In this document: in pieces, positions 44,141 through 56,988 of the stretch
How the letters are laid out: each line of letters begins with the position of its first letter
Numbering within the stretch: position 1 is the stretch's first letter
Notes under the pieces: generated by a model
The model's input: only the letters and a program-made list of their open reading frames with translations
What the model was told of the DNA's origin: nothing
Databases searched by the model: none
NCBI GenBank assembly: GCA_905182575.1
Contig: CAJJCA010000011.1
Location: 1 to 64,000 of the forward strand
Reading direction: 5' to 3'
Source: an uncultured Flavobacteriaceae bacterium
GTDB lineage: Bacteria > Bacteroidota > Bacteroidia > Flavobacteriales > Flavobacteriaceae
DNA: 64,000 nucleotides
Made by a program: the position numbers and the translations under genes

Positions 44141-45185
44141 ATGAAAGAGAGAGAACTGAAGCGCGATTTTCAAAACCTTTGGCAAGGACAAAAACCTTTT
44201 GTTTTTTTTAGAGCACCCAACGCTAACTCGGTTCATTGCTTTTTTCAAAAAGACAGTCAATTATTCAAAACTTTTGATTTTAAGATTAACGGCTTTCTCA
44301 TGGGTTCTTTTATCATGGAATCTGAAACTGCTTATATTCCTTCCGATTATCAAAAGGAGTATTCTTTCAATCCTACTTTAGTTTCCGTTCAACCTTTTCC
44401 TTTAGAAGAATCAGAAAAGGATAAGCAAGCGTTTGTTGACTTGGTAAATAAAACCAAGACAGCCATCAATTCGGGGCTTCTGAAAAAGTTAGTGCTTTCA
44501 AGAAAAATAGAAATTAAAAAAAAAATACATCCATTTGGATCATTCAATAACCTATTACATTTGTACCCTCAAGCGATGGTTTATTTTTGGCACCATCCAA
44601 TAGCGGGAATGTGGATAGGTGCTAGTCCAGAACGACTTTTTGGAATCGATGAATACGGGTTGAAAACGATGTCATTAGCAGGGACTTTACCTTTCAATTC
44701 TAAAGAAATTTACCATTGGGGAGCAAAAGAGAAATTAGAGCAAGAATTGGTTACCCAGAGTATTAAAAAAGTTTTAGCTGATTTATTTAAAGAAGAAGAC
44801 ATTGAATGTTCTGAATACTTACACTAAAAGAGCAGGAAACCTTGTGCACTTGTGTAATGATATTTCTGTTAACAGGGCAAATGTGAGCGTTGAAAGAATG
44901 ATTAAAAATCTTCATCCCACGCCAGCGGTTGGAGGTATTCCCAAGCAAGAGGGGTTAGATTTTATTGCTTCTAATGAGAAGTTTGACAGACAGTATTACA
45001 GTGGATGCATGGGAGATGTTGATCTTCTTGGAGAGTGTAATTTGTATGTCAATTTGCGTTGTGCTCAGCTTAAAAAAGAAAGCATTTCACTTTATGTAGG
45101 TGCTGGTATTACTGCTGAAAGTGATGCAGAACAAGAATGGGAAGAAACCCAAAATAAAGCACAAACAATTCTTCAAGCACTTTGA
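44141..45185 (+). CDS. menF: isochorismate synthase (frame change near 44815)
   Basis: WIGASPERLFGIDE; second half RAGNLVHLCNDI, HPTPAVGGIPKQEG, YSGCMGDVD. Confidence 0.92.
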
Positions 45186-45240
45186 AATTTACTGCGACTG
45201 AAGGGGAATTACGCCCCGTGTTTTGTACTTTTGTAATCCA

Positions 45241-47020
45241 ATGTCGAAACGCAAAGTAATCTATCCTGCAATTCCATTAGCCCAAACTGTGGTGCGCTTG
45301 TGCGCATTAAAAAAAATCAAACACATTGTTATTTCTGCGGGTTCAAGAAATGCTCCATTGACCAATGGATTTGTTGAAGATGATTTCTTTAAAACTTACA
45401 GCATTGTCGATGAACGCGCTGCCGCATTTTTTGCGCTTGGAATCGCCCAACAATTAAAATCCCCTGTGGCTTTGGTGTGTACTTCTGGTTCTGCTTTATT
45501 GAATTTTTATCCCGCAATTGCGGAAGCCTATTACAGTGATATTCCTTTGGTTATTTTATCTGCAGATCCTTTGTAGTACAGAATTGATATTGGTGATGGT
45601 CAAACTATTCGTCAAACAGGAGTTTTTGAGCCACATTTGGAAGCTACAGCGTATTTGAAACCTGATGTTTCTCATGCTACAGCTAGCTTATTGAATAATC
45701 CGCTACAAAAGGAAATTAATCCTAAAAGTACTCCACAGGAAATTGCTGAGCAGCAACTAAAAATTCAACAGGATAACGCAAATGCGATTACCAAAACACT
45801 CGATATTGCTTTTACAAAAAGTGGCCCTGTGCATTTAAATATTCCCTTGGAAGAACCATTGTATGGGATGACCGAGATGGCTGTTCCCATTAGTGTTCCA
45901 TCGCTTAAGATGCCTAAAAATGTTGTTTCTGAGAAAGATTTAGATCAGTTTAAAAATAAATGGAGGAAGGCGAAGAAGAAGATGGTATTGGTGGGCGTTT
46001 TATCACCCGATAGCATTGATAAAAAAATTTTTAATTTGATTTGTGACGATCCTAGTGTGGTAGTGCTAACCGAAAAAACTTCCAATCTAAATCACTCGAT
46101 GATTATAAATTCTATTGATACTTTGATGGCTCCTATAGAAGCATTAGAGAAAGAGAAGAAAATCTTTTTGCAACCCGACATTTTGCTCACCTTCGGAGGA
46201 ATGGTTGTGTCAAAAAAGATTAAATATTTTTTAATTAGACAATACCCCGAAGCGCATTGGCATGTTGATTCTAAAAAGGCCTATGACACTTATTATTGCT
46301 TAAAGAAACATTGTTTATTGCAGCCTAATGATTTTTTAAAAGCGTTTTATTCCGAAGAGTACAGTCCAGTCTCTTCTTATCGAGATGAGGTTTTAAAGTA
46401 TTACAACAAGTTTGGCGCGCGCGGTCAGCAATGGCTGAAAACCCAAGCTTTTTCAGATTTAAAAGTATTTGAGAAAATAGCATTAAAATTACCAAACTCA
46501 TTGCAATTACAACTCGCAAATAGCTCTACCATTCGCTATGCCCAGTTGTTTGACTTGCCCAATGAAACTTCTGTTTTTTGTAATCGTGGAACAAGTGGAA
46601 TTGATGGAAGTACATCAACTGCTGTTGGCGCAGCTCAAATTTCAAAAACCCCAACTTTATTAATCACCGGTGATCTGAGTTTTTTTTATGATTTGAATGG
46701 TCTTTGGAATAATTATATTCCGAACGACTTTAGAATTCTACTTATCAATAATTCAGGGGGAGGGATTTTTAGAATCTTACCAGGGGAAAAAGACAGCACC
46801 TAAATATGATACTTATTTTGAAACCATCCACCAGCGCAATGCAAAATCGATTGCAAAAGCTTTTGGTTTTGAATATAAGTCTACTCGATCTATGTTTGGC
46901 TTAAATCTAAAATTGAATTCTTTTTTCAAAGCCTCTTCTCGTCCTAAAATTTTAGAAATTTACACCCCTAGAAAATTGAATGACCAGATACTGCTAGATT
47001 ATTTTAAATCAATGGTTTAA
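45241..47020 (+). CDS. menD: SEPHCHC synthase (in-frame TAG at 45574, frame change near 46790)
   Basis: ISAGSRNAPLTNGF; YRIDIGDGQTIRQTGVFE; SGIDGSTSTAVGAA; NSGGGIFRILPG. Confidence 0.92.
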
Positions 47021-47103
47021 AAATAAGAATTAATTCGCTGTAATTGATTCTCGACATGACCTTTCAATTTTGAATAAATCCGTATTTTTACAAAAAAAAT
47101 ACT

Positions 47104-47920
47104 GTGAGAAAATGGACATCAATAAAGACCCATAGCGATATTCTTTTTGAATTTTGCAATGGAGTCGCAAAAATAACGATTAACCGACCGGAAGTATATA
47201 ACGCATTTCGTCCTGAAACCAACAATCAAATGTTGGAAGCTCTTGAGGTGTGTAGAGAGCGAAATGACATCGATGTTGTTGTTTTAACAGGTGCTGGCGA
47301 AAAAGCTTTTTGTAGTGGGGGAGATCAAAATGTAAAAGGAGTTGGAGGCTATGTAGGTGAAGATGGAGTTCCTAGACTTAATGTTCTTGACGTCCATAAA
47401 CGCATTCGTGAAATGCCAAAACCTGTGATCGCAATGGTGAATGGTTATGCCATCGGTGGCGGTCATGTACTTCATGTCGTCTGTGATTTAACCCTTAGCG
47501 AGTGAAAACGCGATCTTTGGACAAACGGGTCCTAAGGTTGGTAGTTTTGACGGAGGATTTGGATCTTCCTACTTAGCGCGCCATGTAGGTCAGAAAAAGG
47601 CACGTGAAATTTGGTTTTTGTGTAAGCAGTATTCAGCTAAAGAAGCGGAAGATATGGGGATGGTAAACAAGGTAGTGCCGCTAGATAAATTAGAAGACAC
47701 CGTGATGGAGTGGTGCGAAATGATGCAAAAGAGAAGTCCTTTGGCTTTGCGAATGATTAAGCGAAGTTTGAACGCTGAATTGGATGGTCAGCATGGCTTG
47801 ATGCAACTTGCAGGTGATGCAACTTTAATGTATTATCTTATGGAAGAAGCACAGGAGGGAAAACGGGCTTTCCTCGAAAAAAGAGATCCTGATTTTAAGC
47901 AATACCCCAAATTTCCTTAA
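47104..47920 (+). CDS. menB: 1,4-dihydroxy-2-naphthoyl-CoA synthase (frame change at 47497)
   Basis: [53 protein letters not shown]. Confidence 0.95.
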
Positions 47921-47929
47921 ACCTTTTGT

Positions 47930-48837
47930 TTGAAAAATAATATAAAAATTTGGCTACAAGCTGCCCGATTAAGAACCCTTCCATTGTCTGTGTCTGGAAT
48001 CATTATGGGAAATGCTTTGGCGTTAAATCACAATGATTTTTCCTTTATAATTTTTCTGTTATCTATTTTGACCGCAATCGCTTTTCAAATAGTTTCTAAC
48101 TTTGCAAATGATTATGGAGATGGAATTAAAGGCACAGACAATGAGGAAAGAATTGGTCCAAAAAGGGTTTTACAGCAGGGGCTTTTGACCTTGGAAAACC
48201 TAAAAAGGGGAATATTCGTTTCCGTGGTTGTATCTATTATACTTTCAATTACCCTTATCTATGAATCACTGGGAGTTAATAAACTCTTGTTTTCAGTTTT
48301 ATTTATTTTATTAGCGATTGGAGCTGTGGCTGCTGCTATCAAATATACCGTTGGAACGAACCCTTATGGTTATTCTGGTTTAGGAGATCTTTTTGTTTTT
48401 ATCTTTTTTGGATGGGTCAGCGTTATTGGGTCTTATTTCCTTCAGATTAATTCCATCGATCTGTCCATAATTCTTTTTGCTACCTCAGTTGGACTTCTCA
48501 GTGTCGCAGTTTTAAATTTGAATAATATGCGTGATATTGAAAACGATTTTAATTCCTCTAAAATTACACTGGCCGTCCGTTTGGGAAGTGATAAATCATA
48601 GATTTTGGACTTTTACTGATAGTAATTGCTATTATTTTATTTTTCATTGGAATTGGGGAGCAGCCCTTATTAATCAAAACAATTTATACACTCGTTTTCG
48701 TTCCTTTATTTTTACATCTATATTGTGTTTTTAATGTAAAAGATCCGAAGCAGTTTGATCCTGAATTAAAAAAACTTGCGCTAACCATATTCTTTATTTC
48801 AATTGTATTTTTTGTCACTTCATATCTCAATCGATGA
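47930..48837 (+). CDS. menA: 1,4-dihydroxy-2-naphthoate polyprenyltransferase (frame change near 48600)
   Basis: NFANDYGDGIKGTDN; NMRDIENDFNSSKITLAVRLG; frame-corrected tail ...LKKLALTIFFISIVFFVTSYLNR*. Confidence 0.92.
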
Positions 48838-49850
48838 AAGCTAGCTACGAGAAATATATTCTAAAATTTAAACGTCCCTCAGGAACCTCAAGAGGCCTGC
48901 TCAAAGAAAAAGAAACCTGGTTTTTAAAGCTAACGGATAAGGACCAATTCGGTATAGGCGAATGCGGCATGTTTAGAGGGTTAAGTGTTGATGATCGTCC
49001 AGATTTTGAAGATCGACTCCATGAACTTTGTCATTTAATTAATGAGAATCAGAACATTCCCCCAGACTTTTTAAAAGAATTTCCAGCGATTCAAATGGGA
49101 TATGAAACGGCATTACTTTCATTTAATGCTAAAAATACATTTGAATTATTTCCATCAAAGTTTACGAGAGGTGAGGAGGACATTCCAATAAATGGATTGG
49201 TCTGGATGGGTGATCTAACTTTTATGAAAGAACAAATCAGCGAAAAAATAGCACAGGGGTTTAGGTGCATTAAATTAAAAATTGGTGCCTTAGATTTTGA
49301 AAATGAAATTGAATTATTGAAAGGAATTCGTTCCTCATTTTCTAAGGAAAAGTTGATTTTAAGAGTTGATGCAAATGGAGCATTTCAGCGGTCAGATATT
49401 ATGGATAAACTAAAAAAATTATCTGATTTAGGAATTCATTCCATAGAACAACCCATTGCGGCGAATCAACAAGAAGTAATGCGAGAAGTTTGTGCTATAA
49501 CTCCTTTGCCTATTGCCTTAGATGAGGAGTTAATTGGTTGTTTTGATAAAGCAGATCGTGCAGCATTACTCGATAAAATTAAACCACAATATATCATACT
49601 TAAACCGACACTTTTAGGCGGTTTTAAGTCTTGTGAAGAGTGGATAGAATTGGCTGAAGCTAGATCAATAGGTTGGTGGATCACTAGCGCACTTGAAAGC
49701 AATCTGGGCTTAAATGCAATTGCCCAATGGACCTATAATTTAGAACCTCATTCGTTTCAAGGTCTTGGAACAGGGGGCTTGTTTACCAATAACATTGAAG
49801 CTCCTTTGGAAGTTGATTCAGGTTATCTTAAATTTAATACCCAAGCTTAA
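48834..49850 (+). CDS. menC: o-succinylbenzoate synthase (enolase superfamily)
   Basis: CIKLKIGALDFENEIELLKGIR; LRVDANGAF; ALDEELIG; TSALESNLGLNAIAQWT. Confidence 0.92.
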   Translation: MKASYEKYILKFKRPSGTSRGLLKEKETWFLKLTDKDQFGIGECGMFRGLSVDDRPDFEDRLHELCHLINENQNIPPDFLKEFPAIQMGYETALLSFNAKNTFELFPSKFTRGEEDIPINGLVWMGDLTFMKEQISEKIAQGFRCIKLKIGALDFENEIELLKGIRSSFSKEKLILRVDANGAFQRSDIMDKLKKLSDLGIHSIEQPIAANQQEVMREVCAITPLPIALDEELIGCFDKADRAALLDKIKPQYIILKPTLLGGFKSCEEWIELAEARSIGWWITSALESNLGLNAIAQWTYNLEPHSFQGLGTGGLFTNNIEAPLEVDSGYLKFNTQA

Positions 49851-49871
49851 TTGGAATCTTAATATTTAACC

Positions 49872-50774
49872 ATGTTTATAGAACAAATTAATCTTGAAAA
49901 AAAAGATTTCGTCAAATACATTGCCGGTTCTGTAGCAGTTATTTTTTTTAATATCTTAGGACAAATTCCATTAACACTTTATGTTTTATCTCAAGGAATT
50001 GATTCCAAAGCTTTTGAAGATCAATATCAACTTTTAGGTTCGTTCCCTTCCAATACAACTTTATTTTTAATACTAATCCCCTTTGCAGTCAGTTTGGTTG
50101 GTTTATGGTTGGTCGTTGAGAAGCAATTAGGCAAGCCTTTTAAAACAATAATCACAACAAGAAATAAAATTGATAGTTCCGCATTTTATTTTCCTTCCTT
50201 TTATGGGGAGGTGTCTCAGCTGCTTTTATCATTATTAGTTATTTTCTATCTCCCACAGATTTTGTTTGGAATTTTAAGCCCGTTCCTTTTTTGATTTTGT
50301 TTCTTATTAGTGTTGTGATGATTCCGCTTCAAACTTCTGCTGAAGAACTTTTTTTTAGAGGTTATTTATTGCAAGGCTTTGGCGTTATTTTCAGAAACCG
50401 ATGGCTTCCGCTGATTACAACTTCTATAATTTTTGGTATGTTACATATTTGGAATCCTGAAGTTGACAAATTGGGGGTTAACTTGATTTGGTATTATATT
50501 GGCACAGGTTTGTTTCTTGGGGTCATAACGCTGATGGATGAGGGACTCGAATTGGCATTGGGTTTTCACGCTGCAAATAATTTAGTAACTGCGCTTTTGG
50601 TAACAGCCTCTTGGACTTCCTTCCAAACAGATTATATTAATTGATAATTCTGAACCCTCATTAATAAAAGAGTTATTAATTACATTTCTTGTGGTTTATC
50701 CAATATTGATCTTTCTTTTTTCAAGAAAATATGGATGGAAAAACTGGAAGCAAAACTTAACAGCTAAATTCTAA
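49872..50774 (+). CDS. CPBP-family intramembrane metalloprotease (two frame changes)
   Basis: SAEELFFRGYLLQGFG; frame-corrected AFYFSFLLWGGVSAAFIIISYFLSPTDFVWNF and DNSEPSLIKELLITFLVVYPILIFLFSRKYGWKNWKQNLTAKF*. Confidence 0.85.
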
Positions 50775-51848
50775 TGGCGATACCCCACCATACTAAAATA
50801 CACAACCGGTTTCAACTCAATGGTTATTCATTTACTCCCGACGAACTTAAGATGATTGGCTATGACTTTATCAAAGAAGGTGATTATTATGAAAGGGCTT
50901 TAGGGGAATTCATCATGGACTGGATGGACAATGCAGATTGGATTAATGTTAAAACTTCTGGATCTACTGGAGCGCCAAAAGAAATTAGGTTGTCCAAACA
51001 GTCCATGGTTGCTTCTGCCATCAAAACAGGTGATTTTTTTAAAATAGGAATTGGCGATACTGCATTACACTGTCTGCCGACCGATTTTATTGCTGGAAAA
51101 ATGATGCTTGTCAGGGCAATGATTTTGGGACTTTCCTTAGATTTAAAACCGCCCAGTTTAAAACCGCTTAAAGACAGTAATCGAGAATATGATTTCGCAG
51201 CCATGATCCCTCTGCAAACTCAAAATTCAATGAATAAAATCAGAAATATTAAAACATTGATTGTTGGAGGAGCTTCCATTTCCACCGAATTACATTCAGC
51301 ACTGGTTGCCAATCACGACCATTGTTTTGAGACCTATGGAATGACGGAAACCATCACCCATATTGCGGTCTCTAAGCTTTCCATTCCAAAGCAACCTTTT
51401 ACAGCGCTTCCAGGGGTTCAAGTATCAGTTAATGCTGAAGGATGTTTATTAATTGATGCTCCTCACGTCACGGAGGACACCATAACAACTAATGATTTGG
51501 TTGATTTGATCGATGATAAAAGCTTTACTTTTAAAGGAAGGAAAGACAATGTGATTAATTCTGGTGGCTTTAAGATTTTCCCTGAAACGGTTGAGACAAA
51601 ATTAAGCTCAGCAATTAAAAATCCCTTCTTTATGTCTGGCTTCCCTGATGATACATTGGGCTATAAATTGGTTCGTGATAATTGAAGGAAATGTTTCTCA
51701 AACAGATCAAATCAATTCAAAAATCCAATCTTGCGATGCCTTGGACAAGTTCGAGGTGCCAAAGTCCTTAGTTTTTGTTAATAAAATTGAGACCAAAAAC
51801 GGAAAAATTTTAAGAGAACTTACCCTCAAAATCAACAAGCTTATTTAA
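50774..51848 (+). CDS. menE: o-succinylbenzoate-CoA ligase (AMP-binding; frame change near 51675)
   Basis: VKTSGSTGAPKEIRLSK; CFETYGMTETITHIA; FKGRKDNVINSGGFKIFPE. Confidence 0.92.
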
Positions 51849-53473
51849 ACTTGTAAAACACCCATGTTGAATTTCTTTTTAATTGGAGCATGGTTTGCCG
51901 CCGCAATTCCAAGACTAATCCATTTACGAGTTTCTAAAGGATTGATTACTGCATCTGTCCATAGCCTTGCTGCCGCATAATAGGCATGCGTTTGTTTTTC
52001 ATATTTGGACTTAATTTTATCCAAAAGTTGCCTTTCTTTTTTAGGATCTATAATTTTTCCCTCTTTTTTAAGTTTAGACTTTTCAATCTGCAACAAGACC
52101 TGAGCCGCTTGCTCTCCACCCATAACTGCCATTTTTGAACCGGGCCACGAAATAATTAGCCTCGGATCATAGGCTTTGCCACACATGGCATAATTGCCCG
52201 CACCATTTGAATTTCCAACAATTACGGTAAACTTTGGAACCACCGAATTCGCGACAGCATTGACCATTTTCGCCCCATCTTTAACAATCCCTCCGTGTTC
52301 GGCCTTACTGCCAACCATAAATCCTGTTACATCTTGTAGGAAGACTAAAGGGATTTTTCTTTGATTACAATTGGCCACAAACCGTGTCGATTTATCCGCT
52401 GAATCACTATAGATGACCCCCCCGAACTGCAACTCTCCTTTTTTGTTTTTAACCATTTGCCTTTGATTGGCAATAATTCCAACTGCCCAGCCATCAATTC
52501 GCGCATAAGCTGTGATGATTGTTTTCCCATAATCCGCTTTATACTCATCAATGGATCCTTCGTCAACCAAGCGGTTGATGATCTCATAGGAATCATAAGG
52601 AAGGGTTTTGTTATTCGGCAATAATTCTAAAATTTCTTCAATTTTAGCCATTGGATTTTTAGGTTCAATTCTATTAAAACCAGCTTTTGGATCATCACCA
52701 ATTTTTTCAATTAATGCTCGAATTCGTGATAAAGCATCTCGGTCGTCTATTGCTTTATAATCGGTCACTCCGCTTATTTCAGAATGGGTTGTTGCTCCTC
52801 CCAAAGTTTCGTTGTCTATTTTTTCACCAATTGCCGCTTTGACCAAATAGCTGCCTGCTAAAAAAATACTGGCAGTTTTATCGACAATGATCGCTTCATC
52901 AGACATGATGGGTAAATAGGCACCCCCCGCAACGCAACTGCCCATGATGGCTGAGATCTGAACAATACCCTCGCTGCTCATCTGAGCATTATTTCTAAAG
53001 ATTCTTCCAAAATGTTCTTTGTCAGGAAAAATCTCATCTTGCATGGGAAGAAAAACACCCGCACTGTCAACGAGGTATATAATTGGAATTTTATTTTCCA
53101 TAGCAATTTCCTGTGCTCTGAGGTTTTTTTTGGCCGTTATTGGAAACCAAGCTCCTGCTTTTACCGAAGCATCATTGGCAACAACGACACAAAGTTTTTT
53201 TGAAACATAACCCATCATTACAATAACTCCTCCTGCAGGACATCCCCCTTCTTTTGCATACATTTCGTAACCTGCCATTGCACCTATTTCGATAGCAACA
53301 GTTGGGTCATCTAACAAAAAAGAAACCCGTTCTCTGGCGGTCATTTTACCCTGCTTCCTGATTTTTTCTAAACGGGCTTTTCCACCGCCTAATTTTATTG
53401 CAGCAATTCTTTGATTAAGCTCAGAGAGTAATAACTTGTTTTTATCTTTATTTTTTTCCAATTCTAAACTCAT
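51845..53473 (-). CDS. acyl-CoA carboxylase carboxyltransferase (beta) subunit
   Basis: GGARLEKIRKQGKMTARERVSFLLDD; GNSNGAGNYAMCGKAYDPRL. Confidence 0.93.
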   Translation of the reverse strand: MSLELEKNKDKNKLLLSELNQRIAAIKLGGGKARLEKIRKQGKMTARERVSFLLDDPTVAIEIGAMAGYEMYAKEGGCPAGGVIVMMGYVSKKLCVVVANDASVKAGAWFPITAKKNLRAQEIAMENKIPIIYLVDSAGVFLPMQDEIFPDKEHFGRIFRNNAQMSSEGIVQISAIMGSCVAGGAYLPIMSDEAIIVDKTASIFLAGSYLVKAAIGEKIDNETLGGATTHSEISGVTDYKAIDDRDALSRIRALIEKIGDDPKAGFNRIEPKNPMAKIEEILELLPNNKTLPYDSYEIINRLVDEGSIDEYKADYGKTIITAYARIDGWAVGIIANQRQMVKNKKGELQFGGVIYSDSADKSTRFVANCNQRKIPLVFLQDVTGFMVGSKAEHGGIVKDGAKMVNAVANSVVPKFTVIVGNSNGAGNYAMCGKAYDPRLIISWPGSKMAVMGGEQAAQVLLQIEKSKLKKEGKIIDPKKERQLLDKIKSKYEKQTHAYYAAARLWTDAVINPLETRKWISLGIAAANHAPIKKKFNMGVLQV

Positions 53474-53680
53474 GTGAAGGAATCTGTTTTTTATTTACTA
53501 AAATAAGAATTCTTTAATGTTTTATAATAGCTAAACTAAGGACATTTTTTTTGATATCGTAATTAAAAAAATCGATATTTGTATGCCCAGTGATGGGATG
53601 CTTTATTCAAGGATATTTAGAGCTACATCAATTATTTTTTTATATAGCATGATACTATTTAACTCTATAAATCAATCAAA

Positions 53681-55375
53681 ATGGCAGACGATAATAAAGT
53701 GATTTTTTCTATGTCTGGAGTCACAAAGACTTACCAGTCATCAAATCAACCCGTTCTAAAAGGAATCTATTTGAGTTTCTTCTATGGTGCGAAAATCGGA
53801 ATCTTAGGTCTTAATGGTTCTGGAAAATCAACTTTGCTTAAAATCATCGCTGGATTAGATAAAAACTATCAAGGGGATGTTGTCTTCTCACCGGGCTACT
53901 CTGTTGGTTTTTTGGAACAAGAGCCACAGATGGATCCTAATAAAACAGTTTTGGAAATTGTTAAGGAAGGCGTTTCTGAAACAGTTGCTATTTTGGATGA
54001 ATACAACAATATAAATGATCAATTTGGTTTGCCTGAGGTTTATGAAGATGCAGATAAAATGCAAAAACTCATGGATCGACAGGCCAAGCTCCAAGATGAG
54101 ATTGACGCACGGAATGCATGGGAATTAGATACACAACTAGAAATTGCAATGGATGCTTTGCGAACTCCTGATGGTGATTCTAAAATTGAATTCTTGTCTG
54201 GTGGAGAAAAAAGACGTGTTGCATTGTGTAGGTTGTTGTTAAGAAAGCCAGACATCTTGCTTTTGGATGAACCAACCAACCACTTGGATGCAGAATCCGT
54301 TCACTGGTTAGAGCACCATTTGGCACAATACAAAGGAACTGTAATTGCAGTTACACACGACCGTTATTTCCTAGATAATGTTGCAGGTTGGATTTTAGAG
54401 TTGGATCGTGGGGAAGGTATTCCATGGAAAGGAAATTATTCTTCATGGTTAGATCAAAAATCAAAACGATTGGCACAGGAGCAAAAGCACGCTTCCAAAC
54501 GCCAGAAAACTCTAGAACGTGAATTGGAATGGGTAAGAATGGCTCCTAAAGGAAGACAGTCCAAACAGAAAGCGCGTTTGTCAAATTATGACAAGCTGAT
54601 GAGCCAAGATCAAAAGCAAGTCGATGAAAAATTAGAAATTTTTATTCCTAATGGTCCTCGTTTAGGAACCAATGTAATAGAAGCTTCTCATGTTGCGAAA
54701 TCATTTGGAGAAAAATTATTGTATGATGATTTGAATTTCACTTTACCTCAAGCTGGAATTGTGGGAGTTATTGGTGCTAACGGTGCTGGTAAATCTACTG
54801 TGTTTAGAATGATAATGGGAGAAGAAACTGTTGATGGTGGCAATTTTTCCGTTGGTGAGACAGTAAAACTGGCTTATGTGGATCAGTCGCATTCCAATAT
54901 TGACCCTGAAAAAAGTATTTGGCAGAACTTTAGTGACGAACAAGAGCTAATTATGTTGGGAGGTCAACAAATCAATTCTCGTGCTTTTTTAAGCCGTTTT
55001 AACTTTAGTGGAAGTGAGCAAAACAAAAAAGTATCAGCACTTTCTGGAGGGGAGCGAAATCGTTTGCATTTGGCCATGACACTCAAGGAAGAAGGGAATG
55101 TCCTTTTGTTAGATGAGCCCACCAATGATTTGGATGTGAATACGCTTCGTGCCTTGGAGGAGGGGCTAGAAAACTTTGCAGGTTGTGCAGTAGTAATTTC
55201 TCACGACCGTTGGTTTTTAGATCGTATCTGCACTCACATTCTTGCTTTTGAAGGAGATTCTCAAGTTTACTTTTTCGAGGGATCTTATTCTGACTATGAA
55301 GAAAATAAAAAGAAACGATTGGGTCAAGACTTAATGCCTAAAAGAATAAAATATAGAAAGCTATCTCGCAACTAG
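53681..55375 (+). CDS. ettA: energy-dependent translational throttle protein EttA (ABC-F)
   Basis: two ABC domains [12 protein letters not shown] / [47 protein letters not shown] linker. Confidence 0.95.
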   Translation: MADDNKVIFSMSGVTKTYQSSNQPVLKGIYLSFFYGAKIGILGLNGSGKSTLLKIIAGLDKNYQGDVVFSPGYSVGFLEQEPQMDPNKTVLEIVKEGVSETVAILDEYNNINDQFGLPEVYEDADKMQKLMDRQAKLQDEIDARNAWELDTQLEIAMDALRTPDGDSKIEFLSGGEKRRVALCRLLLRKPDILLLDEPTNHLDAESVHWLEHHLAQYKGTVIAVTHDRYFLDNVAGWILELDRGEGIPWKGNYSSWLDQKSKRLAQEQKHASKRQKTLERELEWVRMAPKGRQSKQKARLSNYDKLMSQDQKQVDEKLEIFIPNGPRLGTNVIEASHVAKSFGEKLLYDDLNFTLPQAGIVGVIGANGAGKSTVFRMIMGEETVDGGNFSVGETVKLAYVDQSHSNIDPEKSIWQNFSDEQELIMLGGQQINSRAFLSRFNFSGSEQNKKVSALSGGERNRLHLAMTLKEEGNVLLLDEPTNDLDVNTLRALEEGLENFAGCAVVISHDRWFLDRICTHILAFEGDSQVYFFEGSYSDYEENKKKRLGQDLMPKRIKYRKLSRN

Positions 55376-55473
55376 TCGAATCTCTTCCTAATTTAAAAGA
55401 AAAAACTTCTAGTGACAATTGTTATTCCTAATAGAATTCAACACAAAAAACCACCAGAGGATATTCATTAGAA

Positions 55474-56886
55474 TTACTTTTCGCCAATCATGTCTTCGGG
55501 TTTAACCCATTGATCAAATTCTTCAGAAGTAAGATACCCTAACGCCAAAGCTGAGGCTTTGAGGGTTGATCCTTCTGCATGCGCTTTGTTGGCTATTTCT
55601 GCGGCTTTATAGTATCCGATTTTAGTATTTAACGCGGTAACCAGCATCAAGGAGTTGTTGACCAATTCATCAATTCTATCTTGATTCGCTTCGATTCCTA
55701 TGACGCAGTTGTTAGTGAAACTTACACAGGCATCACCAATGAGTTGCGCAGATTGAATGATGTTAGCTGCCATAACCGGCTTAAAAACGTTCAATTCATA
55801 ATGCCCTTGCATTCCTCCAATACTAATGGCTACATCATTTCCCATAACTTGGGCACAAACCATGGTCATCGCTTCGCATTGTGTAGGATTTACTTTTCCT
55901 GGCATGATTGAGCTTCCAGGTTCATTGGCAGGAATAACTATTTCACCAATTCCAGATCTTGGTCCTGAGGAAAGTAATCGAATGTCATTTGCGATTTTAT
56001 TTAAAGAAACAGCCAATTGCTTTAAGGCCCCATGCGATTCAACAACTCCGTCATGTGCCGCCAAAGCTTCGAATTTATTTTCGGCGGTTATAAATGGAAG
56101 TTTAGTGAATTCTGCAATGTGTTTAGCAACATTTTCTGAATAGCCTTTTGGAGTGTTAATTCCAGTTCCTACTGCTGTTCCTCCCAAAGCCAACTCAGAT
56201 AAATGTTCGAGTGTATTTCTTAACGCTTTAACCCCATGATCCAATTGAGACACATAACCAGAAAATTCTTGACCTAGGGTTAGGGGAGTGGCGTCCATCA
56301 AATGAGTTCGACCAATTTTAACTACTTTACTAAAATCCTTTGACTTTTGATTTAAAGCATCTCTTAGCTTTTGAACCCCCGGTATAGTATTTTCTATGAT
56401 TTTTTTATAAGCAGCAATGTGCATTCCAGTAGGGAAAGTGTCATTCGAAGATTGTGACTTATTAACATCATCGTTTGGGGCAAGGGTTTTTTCTCCTTCT
56501 CCCAGCTTATTTCCAGCAAGCACATGTGCTCGATTTGCAATAACTTCGTTGACGTTCATGTTGCTTTGAGTTCCCGAACCTGTTTGCCAAATAACCAATG
56601 GAAATTGATCATTAAGTTTCCCTGCAATTATTTCATCACACACAAGGGCAATCAAATCTCTTTTTTCGATCGGGAGTATACCTGCTTCGTGATTGGTGAA
56701 AGCAGCGGCTTTTTTTAAATAGGCAAAACCATAAATAATTTCTAAAGGCATTGAAGCAGTTGCCCCAATCTTAAAATTAGCTCTTGATCTTTCCGTCTGT
56801 GCACCCCAATAGACGTCATGAGGTACCTTTACTTCCCCTAGTGTATCTTTCTCAATTCTATATTTCATTTCCTTGATTTTATGCAA
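55474..56886 (-). CDS. fumC: fumarate hydratase class II
   Basis: [36 protein letters not shown]. Confidence 0.97.
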   Translation of the reverse strand: MHKIKEMKYRIEKDTLGEVKVPHDVYWGAQTERSRANFKIGATASMPLEIIYGFAYLKKAAAFTNHEAGILPIEKRDLIALVCDEIIAGKLNDQFPLVIWQTGSGTQSNMNVNEVIANRAHVLAGNKLGEGEKTLAPNDDVNKSQSSNDTFPTGMHIAAYKKIIENTIPGVQKLRDALNQKSKDFSKVVKIGRTHLMDATPLTLGQEFSGYVSQLDHGVKALRNTLEHLSELALGGTAVGTGINTPKGYSENVAKHIAEFTKLPFITAENKFEALAAHDGVVESHGALKQLAVSLNKIANDIRLLSSGPRSGIGEIVIPANEPGSSIMPGKVNPTQCEAMTMVCAQVMGNDVAISIGGMQGHYELNVFKPVMAANIIQSAQLIGDACVSFTNNCVIGIEANQDRIDELVNNSLMLVTALNTKIGYYKAAEIANKAHAEGSTLKASALALGYLTSEEFDQWVKPEDMIGEK

Positions 56887-56988
56887 TTACAAAAATAGTT
56901 CCTTTTTAAATAAAAATGTTGAAATATTTTTCAAGATCTTAAACTTCTGAAAGATAATATATGTAATTTTACTTCAGATTATAACGAT

